Shown piece after piece: positions 52,691-64,000 of a stretch of DNA of 64,000 bases. The position numbers and the translations under genes were made by a program. How positions within the stretch are numbered: position 1 is the first letter of the stretch; each line of letters begins with the position of its first letter. Location: NCBI RefSeq assembly GCF_022539665.2, contig NC_081336.1, forward strand, positions 186,001 through 250,000, in the 5' to 3' direction. Source of the stretch: Daphnia carinata. Taxonomy: Eukaryota; Arthropoda; Branchiopoda; Diplostraca; Daphniidae. The notes beneath the pieces are model-generated. The model was not told the DNA's origin. It saw nothing but the letters and a program-made list of their open reading frames with translations, and did no database searches.

Positions 52691-54738
52691 TTAAAGTGAT
52701 CGCGAAATATCTTCTTCCAACATCCAACCGGTGAAATGAGTAAAATGGCGGCTGTCGTCAAAGAGCACCACTCTTTTCGCAAGAGGCATCCGCTGTCTTC
52801 GGCCAGCAGGGCGTCCACCGACGAGAGGAAACAAGGTGTCAATCTGCAACCAAACTTGGTCACCTTGTTGCATCTGCAGCGTCGATTGAAGACTCAGCGG
52901 GCTGTATTGGCCAGCGACGGTGTTGACGTCTTCGACGAAAGCCCTTCCGGTGAGATTACCGTTCAAATAAAGATCTATGCCCAAATAGGATAAATAGGAA
53001 AAAGTGGGGAATTCAGCCAGTCCAGTGAAGCAGAAGAAATAGGTTCCAGCTCGTGGAGCTGTGAAAATGCCTGTTGTCAAATTCATGCCATTGCCAACGT
53101 TGAGTGTGGCAACGTCGAACGGGATGGAAGTGTTTACTGTTGTGAATCGTTGGCTTCGCTGGACGTAAAAGTAGACGAGTGTCGATTTGACGTCAGCGTA
53201 TCCGACCCATCTTTGGAAACCTAGTTTGAGGTGAATTCAAGCATCGTGGTCGTGTTTGATTGAAAACTGAACATCAGTTTACCTGCATCGCCGGGCAGTT
53301 TCGTGAAATCGCAAAATACAGTTTCCAGCATGGCAGATCCTTTGATGGAATAGAGTCCATTGAGTGAGTGGCCAATCCGCCATAAATCTTCACATGACGT
53401 GGGTATTCCGGTGGAATTCGCCTGACCGAGGCATTCGAATCTACCCAGTGTATGAACACCGGACGATATTTCGAATTGCGTCCGTCCAAAACTCAGGCGA
53501 GTAACGGGTAGAATACTCTTATCAGTGATAAAACCTGTTTAGATAAGGGAACGTTGACCTTTTGATCCACAAAATACTTTTCCAATTCAAAAATGAAGAC
53601 GAGTTAACTAACCCGTATCTGCCAGTTGCATTGGCGAAGTTGAGTCGCAGTTGCATTTCGCTGTAGCGTCAACGCAACTCTGGTCAATGCTACACTGACA
53701 AGTGTGTGCACTAGCATTACTTCCAGCCCAGAAATACTGAGGATTTCCATGTCTATCAGTCCACCAGCTGAAAGGAACGTTGTTGAACTCGAACGGGGCG
53801 TATGTGCAATCGTACTGCAAAATGTGTAGCCGCAGGACAAATTTAACATAAGTAACGGACGCAGTAAAACTTGAACTCACCGTTATCGATTGTTGGCACT
53901 TGCCGGATAATTCAGCCAATGCGATCATTTGTTTAGTGGTTGCGTTGTAGTTGATTGTCCTCGAGTAGCATCCGGGTTCGGCGCAGTGGCCTACGTCAAT
54001 TGGCGATTCGCTGTCGTGGACAATGGAACTGGATCCTACATTTTGAATAGCACGTCATTTGACTAAAGAAAACAACATTTTTCTTCATTTGTTTAATACC
54101 TGTGGTCATGTCGCAGTAGACGTAGATTGGGTCGTCACCAACACCTTGTCCATCGGGATCGATCCAGTACATTCCGGAAGTCAGCGATGGTATCGCTCCA
54201 CGAAGTTCTTGACACGTTCTTAAGATGCTTCTCCTTGCAAAGAAATTAGCGTTTTCGCTGTTATCCAAGTCGAACGTCGTTCTATCGGTGGGGTCTTTCG
54301 TTTGTAGGGCAATCAGCATTTCTTTCTGTTGGCTCACATTGTCCTCCAGTTGAACCATTTTGGTAGCGAAATCTTCTTTGATCAAACTAATCAAATTTCT
54401 CTTGAAAAATTAGATTGCAAAAATGGAATAATTAAGAATGAATATAGTCAATTAAATACAATGGTGTACGTTACTTCCACTAGTCCCTCTAGCCGAAGAA
54501 GTTTGGTTTCTAATTCCGTCACCTTTGCTTCCAGTTTAATTTCTTTTTCTGTCACACCTTCTTTAAATTTAACCTTTTATCGTATCAACAAATACATGTT
54601 AGATTGTCTTGCAGTCCTTAAAACAAAAAAGAATTAAGTAATGTTATTTACGAAATTTTTATTGAGATCCTGTAATGTAATGGCTGTCGCACACGAGGTC
54701 AAGCAGATGACAGCAGCTAACAGCGCGATGAGAGCCAT
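52691..54738 (-). CDS. Secreted protein C: coiled coil + neurexin-IV/CASPR-type module + C1q domain (paralogue of B)
   Basis: Seven exons (54738-54652, 54573-54475, 54400-54100, 54035-53881, 53814-53613, 53534-53283, 53220-52691) give 541 residues. A signal peptide (MALIALLAAVICLTSCATA) precedes a shorter coiled coil. The neurexin-IV-like module is the same as in protein B: LTSGMYWIDPDGQGVGDDPI, GHCAEPGCYSRTINYNATTK, FNNVPFSWWTDRHGNPQYFW, KSILPVTRLSFGRTQFEISS. A fibrinogen-like start (TSCEDLWRIGHSLNGLYSIK) and the C1q domain (GIFTAPRAGTYFFCFTGLAE ... HFTGWMLEEDISRSL) follow. Exon 4 (155 nt) and exon 6 (252 nt) are identical in length to those of gene B, and exon 5 differs by one codon. The two genes are therefore a recent inverted duplication, arranged tail to tail. 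Confidence 0.88.
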
Positions 54739-57179
54739 TTTGTACTTTAGTTACAAACGTTTGTAATGGAAGCGTTCTGTTTTTCAACTGAACGTTGGAT
54801 GGTAAGTTCAACGCTATTTAGTACTTCTCGAAACATGTGCCCTGATCAGAGAATCACTTCCTCATACAAGCCCATTTTCTCATGTACCCAGAGTTCCATT
54901 TTCCATAACCGTGCCAGGCTCAATTTGCGGTACACGAACAAATTTGGAAGCTAAATTGCATGACCCTTAGGGCCTACATAATAGTGTTGATCGACTTCCC
55001 AGTGTTACTGGACACATGCAAGCTACGTGTGTTAGTACTGGTTTTCATATTTGTTCGTTACTGTCTCGTAAGCTAGAAAAATTCAGAAAGTACAGGATGA
55101 AATCGTGCTTAGAAAAAACGAGAGGATGTCAATGTCCACTAGACGATTGAAATATTAAATTATTGCTCATTGACGACGGTGACTTTTGAAAACCAAATTA
55201 CTAGGCAGAATGCCAGCATGACAAGTTGCCTACATAGTACCAAAATATCGGAGGATGCTACGGCCTAAGGCATAACGTGCATCTAGGCTAAACCGTTGCG
55301 AAAGTATACACGATTGGAAATTGAAGCGATTTAGAATTCTCACGTTTGCCATATCTGACGTGTATAACTTTTAAAAAGCCCCTCAAGCGTTCGTCACTTT
55401 TTAGAAATGATGACCGAAATCCAAAGCGTAATACAAGTCGCACTGCAGGATGGAATTAGTAATGTCACATTTCGCAATCGAATTCAACAACCGCATTCAA
55501 TTCCCAATTTTATTATGGAAGCGAATCCCGTTAACTCCGGCGGTTGTCAGTTTTCTTTTTTTTTCTCTTTGAAAAATACGACTGATCTCTATTAGAAGCA
55601 TAAATTACTCTACGGTTTCCTTAAGAATTATTAAAATGTCATTGATTTCCTCGAAAGATTGATCGGATTTTTTATTGACGTCATCAAAATTAAACAAGAA
55701 ACTTGAATGAAAAAGCTCCATCTTTTGGTTCTTTTTACAACTACAGCAAGCGATTCGATACATTATAGTAATCTGGCAACACGGTAAATGAAATGATTAT
55801 GCAAAGGCTAAAGAGTGGAAAAGCGAAGAAGGGAACACAGATCACCTGAGAGTTAGATAGAGAGACTGAGCGGGCGAGAGAAACAAGTAAAGCCAAGAAG
55901 TCTGAGAAATTGTTATAAAACTGGCTGCTTAACGGCTTATTTTCTGCTTCTAATGTTTTGACCATTGTTCATATGCGGTGCGAAAGAGTTTAAGAGTTTT
56001 AACTTGGGTAACAGATTTCACGAATTTCGCACCTTTCTTTTTGTTTACTGGCTGGTTGCATTCTCGTGAAGAGGTTCTCCAACCTGGAGGTCAATTGCCT
56101 TGAGGTAGGCTCTCGTTTTTCTTTTCTTCTTTTACGCTCTGTTGCATAAGCTTTAATGTTTTCCTAGAATTTGTCAAATATGATTTGAGATTGCCTAGGG
56201 TGGTGCTGCAATGCTGTTAGTTGGATTTCTTGGGCTAATGAATCAAATACTTGAGTGATGTAACAACAAATGGAATGGGCACTAAATGAATCTCCTCAAG
56301 ATGGCTTGATATGCTGTTGAAACAGATATAAATTTCTCAGATTTGTTACCATGCAAAGCAAAAACTAAAGGGTTCTGTGTACCAAAGGTTTTTTTTTTTG
56401 TAGCCTGCCGTGGTGCATAATATTGATTGCTTAACCTCATTCTGTAGTGGAGAGTTTGGCTTAGGAAAATACTTGCATTGTCTACTTTCCCCATTTGGTG
56501 GACTGACGTTGCATGACCCAAGATGTGGAATTGCAGTTAGCAGAGGGACAAACAGTTCTTTATGTTTACTTTTTTGTTCAACACGGTGTTTGACAAATGG
56601 GTGTGCATAGACTAGTCGTTGCACACTTCCCAAGTTTGCTCATTTTGACAGTCTCCTAATATGGCCATATTGACTTATTGATTCAGCATAAAACTTCAAG
56701 GTGATGTTTGGTGAAATGGTGGTGGATACGAATGAGCCCACCGCAGTGCTTGTATTGTAAATACAATACGGAAGTGAAGGCGGAAGTTGGGGGTTTTCAG
56801 CCAATAGAAGGGTTCAGAGGAAGTGGTATGTGGGCCTGTTCTTCAGGGATTCGAGCAATCGATAGCATAGAAAGACAGTCTGGTAAATGTGGTGGTCTTT
56901 GTTGGAATTGTTTTCAACGGATTTTTATTTTCATTACAGTTGTAATTCAATCGTGTACGTAGTTTCGGTGAGCCGTCACTGTCATCCTCCAACCTCAGCA
57001 AAGGAGTTATCCTGGATTTTTTCTGGTGGTGGTTGCGTCAGAAGGGACCGGGACCCAGTCCCCGACGTCGATATCAGCAACAACAGCAAGAGAGATCTCA
57101 ACAACATCGTCATCGAAAAACCCATCGCTCCATTGGTACGAATTGCAACAACAATAACAACAACGAAGAGAGCAGCAAC
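54739..57179. other. Long intergenic stretch, upstream of protein C and of the NDR kinase
   Basis: Contains promoters of both divergent genes. The last 100 nt (about 57075-57180) are CAA/CAG-rich and open in the kinase frame without an ATG, so they are probably its 5' untranslated region. No other gene supported. Confidence 0.4.
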
Positions 57180-59087
<1,908 letters not shown>

Positions 59088-60015
59088 TAAACAATTTAAG
59101 AATAATTCCTTCCCCTCTTCGTCCTACTCTCTTCGCTATCTGAGATATAAGAAAAAATATTTGTTGTTGGTTAACGGTTTTTTTAAAAGAACGATCCACT
59201 TGCACTTTGTACCGTCTTAAAACGAATTCTACTTCTTTTTTTGTCCCCTCTCTTTTGGATCCATTCGACTTGTGTAGGGAAAATCAACTAAATTTATCAC
59301 ATACTCTGGAAATCTTTCACTTAAAATTCTTTTGTTTTCTTCTTTTTCCCCACTGTGTCTCGATCTCATCTTTATTATTATTTTTTCGAGGTTTTTCGCA
59401 AAAAGGAAAAAGGCAGATTACCAACCAAAACCAAATCATGATTTGTATATAGATATTATTCTTCTCCCATTTTTTTCCCCCCATCAGATCTGCTATCCAC
59501 CTCTGCAATTCTTTGGATTCTAGCTCCTCATCACTTCTACACCCCACAAAAAAAAATCCTCTTGTTGGTAAGCAATCAAAAACAATTCTTTGTTCCTGGT
59601 GTAAATGTAATAATAATAATAATAACAAATATATGATCATAGCATATTATATTTGGTAGTTTCTTTTTTTTTGTTCTCCGTAAAAACTAAGTATTTAGGA
59701 AACGATTGCGTCAGTGAGAAAATTCGGGGGAGGGGCTTGAAAGGCACATGGTTAGCGTTGGGTTTGTTTTTTTTAGAAAAAAGATTGAGACAAATTGGCA
59801 CGGGATTACCGTATTAACTATTGGGGAAAAAAAATTAACGTCCTTGGGCTGGGGGAGGGATTCAACCAGTTAATGTAGCAAAATCGTTGCGTGTGTGTGT
59901 GAGGCAGTGTTACGCGAAGAATCCAATTGGAAGGCTTTGTGTGTAGAGTTTCGCGGCACTTTTTTTTTTTTTTACTTTGTAAACTTTAAAAATTTGGTAA
60001 AAATATTGCCAATCA
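59088..60015. other. Convergent 3' region between the NDR kinase and ILK
   Basis: Very T-rich with homopolymer runs and a short TAA/AAT run near 59611-59625. Presumably the two 3' untranslated regions. No gene seen. Confidence 0.5.
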
Positions 60016-61744
60016 CTATTGTAGTTTCATCTTTTCGAGAATGGGCGTGATCATCTCAAAATTGGGCCTCTTTCCTGGATCTTCGTTCATGCAGATTCGG
60101 ATCAATTTGGCCATATGTGGACTAGAGCCAGGAGGTATTGAAACTCTTAGTCCTTCAAGAGCGATCTAAGATAAAAGGTAAAAATGTTTAAATCATTAAA
60201 TTATTCAAATAGGAAAGAACATACTCTTAGTCCAGCTTCCATTGGAGACAGTTCAGCGAAAGGTACCTGTCGTGTAGCAAGTTCCCACAAGAGAACGGCA
60301 AAGCTCCACATATCCGCCGCCTTGACGTTGATTTCTTTTCCTTTCTTCTGAAGAGCTTCTGGGGCTATCCACTGAGGGCTATAGCAACGACCCTTGTCCT
60401 GGAAGGAGAACTTGGCGTCAGCCATGCTAATGCGCGCCGAAAGGTCTTCATCAATCTGAAAAAGTTAATCAATTAATTGATCTAAATTTTTTGAATTTCA
60501 AATTAGATCCATTACCATAACGTGTTTGCTGGACAGAGTGAAATTAGGCAACTGTTTTTCGAGCGAGTGGAGGAAGGCCATGCCGCGTGTGACGTCAAGG
60601 GCGAATCGAATCGCTTGTGCAGTGTCGACTACTAGTCCAGCGCCTTGGTGAAGGACCGAGTAGAGCGATCCATGGATCATGTATTGATTGATGACGATTA
60701 GATTGGGCGGATCGTTACAACAGCCGATGACGGGCAACACGTTAGGGTGAGAGAAGATGCGTAGTCGGGGAAATTCCTCATTGAAATCGCGTGAGATTCT
60801 TGGCGTACACTGGCGAACGGCCAAGAACTTGGCCACGATGTCGTTACTCTGCCACGTTCCACGCCACGATTCTCCCGACGGTGTTATCGCCAGTTTTTTG
60901 TGTAGCGACAATTCTTGGATGTTGATTCCCTTGTGACGAGACAGAGTCGCATCGCCTAACGTAATTCAGTTTTCAAGCGGAATATGAAATCGGACTCTGT
61001 AAACCAATGTACTTACGGCTCCGAGTTTTTAGTCCTAACCAGCTTTGGTCCTTGAAACCGATTCGCTTTAGATCTTGTCCATTTTCAACAGCCAATTCTG
61101 TTTGACGACGACAAACAAAAAAATGAAACGTAACCTTGTCGTAATCGGCCTGAAAATGAATTGCTAGTTACCGTGCAATCGTTTAGCTACAGCTCCGCTA
61201 CACTTGTCCAAAGGGATCTCGCCGTACTTGTTGGCAACAGAAACATAAGCGCCATAATTGACCAGATCCTCAGCAATATTGGAGTAACCCCAAAAGCAAG
61301 CATAATGCAGAGGGGTGTTACCGTGTTCATTGACAAAGTTGATGTCAGCTTTATTTTTTAGCAACTGGAGAATACAAGGAAATTAGTTTGATGATCTTAA
61401 TAATGCTTAAACTTTGTCTACATTATACCATGCTGACAATTTCTCTATGACCATGAGCTGTGGCCAAGTGTAGGGGAGTATCGTCCCCCATGTTTGTGGC
61501 ATTCACTCTAGCACCACGTTGGATGAGCAGAGTCACCAAGTTAAGGTGCCCCTCCTTGGCTGCCCAATGCAAAGGACTGAACCCATGGTCGTCCCTAGCA
61601 AAGAACATCTGAATTAGGATACATCTACAAATAAGTTATTTAATGTATTAATTACCCTTGATTCATATCATGTTCTGTGTCATCCAGCCAAACACGAACC
61701 TGCATGGCATTACCTTCCCTGCACCAATGAAATATATCCTCCAT
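60016..61744 (-). CDS. ILK: Integrin-linked kinase (ILK)
   Basis: Seven exons (61744-61656, 61594-61429, 61364-61172, 61097-61017, 60955-60516, 60455-60225, 60165-60016) give 449 residues, against 452 in vertebrates. The start [13 protein letters not shown] is the ILK N-terminus. Ankyrin repeats follow ([68 protein letters not shown]). The kinase-like domain keeps the lysine in DIVAKFLAV and [20 protein letters not shown], but, as in all ILKs, lacks a proper HRD loop ([20 protein letters not shown]). APEALQKK and [20 protein letters not shown] complete the C-lobe. ILK works as a pseudokinase scaffold with PINCH and parvin at integrin adhesions, for example at muscle attachment sites. Confidence 0.97.
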
Positions 61745-62152
61745 TCTTCTCCTCCAGTGTCCTGAATGACTAAAACCTATTTCCAGAGTATGCTCATGTT
61801 ATTATGTGGGTAGAGAAGATAAAATCCATGGATACCTTTTGTTTATATGTGATTAAATTGACTCCAGCAACCTGGCAAAGGTTTATCCAATAACCAAGAA
61901 ACTTGTAGATAAGATTTAATAGTCTTCGCTGTTGAATTTCAACACAAATAATAAATATATCAGAACAAGAACAAACTCTCACAAAAATACGTTTGGGCGA
62001 TGGCCCTTACTTCCTTCGTCGTCTTGCTCTTTCACATGGCCTTTTTTGGGCATTTGTTTTGGTAACACAGTTTTGGAAATAGCGACTAGATGGTGTGTGA
62101 TAAAAGCCATCTATTGTCACGATATACGAACTGCAAATCATCAACAGTCAAA
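61745..62152. promoter_or_regulatory. Divergent promoter region of ILK and WBP4
   Basis: About 408 bp lie between the ILK start codon and the WBP4 start, so both 5' leaders and promoters fall here. No clear motifs were resolved. Confidence 0.45.
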
Positions 62153-63562
62153 ATGTAAGTGTCATGATGTTAATTTTAATTGGTATACATTCAATAAATA
62201 ATAAACACACTTTCATCACTCATTTATTTCATTAGGACGGAATATTGGAAATCATTGCCTAAAAAGTACTGCGATTTTTGTAAATGCTGGATCACAGATA
62301 ACAAAGCGGTATCGTAATTTGTCATGTATTTATGAAAGGGATGTTTAAGTCTCACGCGTGCCCTATTATTCTATAGAGTGTTCAGTTCCATGAACGTGGT
62401 GAGGGACACAAGGCCCAGGTAGCTCGTCGGCTTACCGAGCTTACCAGGAAGGGTGAAATTGAATATAGACAGCAGCAACAAGTAAACACAGATCTCCAAC
62501 GTATGGAGGAAGCTGCAATGCGAGCATATCACAAAGACTTGACAAGTAATCCAGATCTCTCAGCAAGAGTAAGCATTATTGTTTTTTGCACTTATGTACT
62601 GTGCTACAATCATGTATTCCAAATTTTTCACAGAACATGGCTAGTCAGCATTCACATGTGGCAAAGGTGATAGAACATGCTGCTGCCAATCCTAAGAGCC
62701 TCAAGTCAGGAGAATCTGCTGCACTCCAAGCTGCAGCTAACTATGTCGGGAGTGGACCAGGACCTTCCATGCCACTTTTGCCAGCCCCAAAAGTTTGGCA
62801 TGAAGCCCTTTCACCTGAGGGCTATTCATACTACTGGAATGTTGAGACAAATGGTAAGCGAGAACACAAAACAAAAATATTAATAAAAATAAAAGAAACA
62901 AAAATTATAGCTATGTATATTTTTCTTTTCACTTTTTCAATTAATTTAACAAAATTGGTCATGACAGAGACTTGCTGGGAGGCCCCTGCTGAGGGCTATG
63001 TTACACTAATGGAACAACAGCTGGAAGAACTGAAAAATGCTACAACCGACACAAAGGAAACATCAGCTGAACCAATAATCACTAAAAAGAAGAAGAAAAA
63101 GAAGAAGAAGAAGGAAATGGAAGAGGAGTATTATGAAGATTATGATGATGAATTTCAAGGAGAAGAACAAGCAGCAGCTGAGACAACACCAGTAAACCCT
63201 TACGGACAATGGGAAACAGTTCAAAAAGCGTAAGACGTCTTCTATTTTATTATTTCCGTTTACTTTCTAGTTTATTATTAACATTTTTTAAATGTTTTTC
63301 CTTTGTACATAGAGCTGAACCTGCACAACCTGTGAATTTACAGTTACCAAAGATTAAGTTCTCTAATGCTGCCAAGGCCGCAGCGGTTGTCGTTCCTGCA
63401 GAACCAAAAATTAGGTTTACTGAGAAAACAGCTGCACCTGCTACCGGACTTATGGGATCGTTAGTCAAGCGGGAGCCGGGCGAATCGGAATTCAAAAAAA
63501 GGAAAATTGGTGAAGAAGGGTCAAAGAAAAACTTAAGGACGAGAGAATCAAATTTTGACTAA
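62153..63562 (+). CDS. WBP4: WW domain-binding protein 4 (WBP4/FBP21), spliceosome component
   Basis: The start codon is split by an intron: AT at 62153-62154, then G at 62236. The coding parts are 62153-62154, 62236-62308, 62377-62568, 62634-62853, 62968-63229 and 63313-63562, giving 332 residues. The N-terminus MTEYWKSLPKKYCDFCKCWI followed by FHERGEGHK is a matrin/U1C-type zinc finger. One WW domain is visible (WHEALSPEGYSYYWNVETNE, then TCWEAP). A Lys run (KKKKKKKKKK), an acidic/tyrosine-rich stretch and the conserved C-terminus FKKRKIGEEG ... KNLRTR follow. Vertebrate WBP4 has two WW domains; only one is clear here. The protein joins the activated spliceosome and binds proline-rich splicing factors such as SmB. 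Confidence 0.92.
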
Positions 63563-64000
63563 CAAAAATCCTTTTATCTTGTATCGTTTTAACTTTGCCA
63601 TCAGATGTTCCATTAGCTCTTTTTTCCACGTAATGGTTCAATTGTTTTCGTACATCGCTCATGGTCTACTGGAAAAGCCATTTCAGCCCAATCATATCAA
63701 GATACATTATGATTCATTTCCAATATTGGCCGAATTTGTTCGATCCTTTGACGTTATGAAATAATATCAGACAGTAACAAGTCGTGAAATTGTTAACTGT
63801 ATCGTTTTGGAACAGCGCGTACTGTCCATAATTGAACATTCGGCTTGTTTCGTTCCAAAGAAGCAATCAAGCAAGAACAGAATATTCTAAGCCACCGAAA
63901 AGTGAATTAAAAAGTAAATTCTGTCTATTGGAAACAAATTTCGAATAATTTGGAAGAAAGCTAGCTTTTACTGGGTTTGTTGCAAACAGAAAGAATGAGA
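63563..64000. other. WBP4 3' region to the window edge
   Basis: No supported coding sequence before the window ends. Confidence 0.4.

Noticed and set aside
57033-57179. In-frame upstream extension of the NDR kinase with Gln/Asn runs
   Set aside because: No ATG in the frame, and family N-termini start near the chosen ATG; treated as untranslated leader.
59840-59880. tRNA-like GATTCAACC motif
   Set aside because: No matching acceptor or anticodon stems around it.
61656-61744. Suspected frameshift in ILK exon 1
   Set aside because: On recounting, exon 1 is 89 nt and joins exon 2 in the correct phase; the gene is intact.

Overview
The window looks like nuclear DNA from a small, gene-dense arthropod genome. 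A cladoceran crustacean such as Daphnia is most likely. I infer this from very short introns (mostly 55-80 nt with GT-AG ends), tightly packed genes on both strands, arthropod-type gene content and a local family of C1q-domain proteins. The species is not proven from the sequence. Exon joins below were worked out by hand from splice signals, reading-frame continuity and family knowledge.

Layout, left to right. 1-1911 (-): 5' part of a PVR (PDGF/VEGF receptor)-like Ig receptor running off the left edge. 2402-3706 (-): tetraspanin. 4526-5073 (-): Kunitz inhibitor. 6478-7269 (-): secreted CAP protein. 7468-7759: a fold-back MITE-like element. 9817-12930 (-): translation factor eIF4B, divergent from 13122-13765 (+) V-ATPase subunit F. 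14653-15798 (+): single-exon orphan GPCR. 17955-18466 (+): cytosolic HINT1. 19233-21499 (-): secreted protein with a probably inactive C13/legumain-like domain. 23073-23769 (-): mitochondrial HINT2, divergent from 24064-24863 (+) mitochondrial ribosomal protein L30. 25353-28264 (-): LONRF ubiquitin ligase. 30949-31905 (-): degenerate Hsp90 relative lacking the ATPase domain. 32762-34968 (-): Rabin8/RAB3IP Sec2-type Rab GEF. 37004-39377 (-): ABCE1. 41429-43777 (+): cytosolic Hsp90, whose reading frame is broken in this sequence. 44330-46745 (+): arginyl-tRNA synthetase. 48008-54738: three C1q-domain genes (two +, one -). 57180-59087 (+): tricornered/NDR kinase. 60016-61744 (-): integrin-linked kinase, divergent from 62153-63562 (+) WBP4 spliceosomal protein.

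The genes are not one pathway. Four cover protein synthesis and ribosome recycling (eIF4B, ABCE1, ArgRS, MRPL30) and three cover protein quality control (Hsp90, the Hsp90 relative, LONRF). The least ordinary content is: (i) the C1q cluster, two of whose members carry a neurexin-IV/CASPR-type fibrinogen-like module ahead of C1q; (ii) the Hsp90 relative about 10 kb upstream of Hsp90, on the opposite strand; (iii) the legumain-like protein without recognisable catalytic residues; and (iv) a net 2-nt frame break in Hsp90. No CRISPR array, rRNA or convincing tRNA gene was seen.
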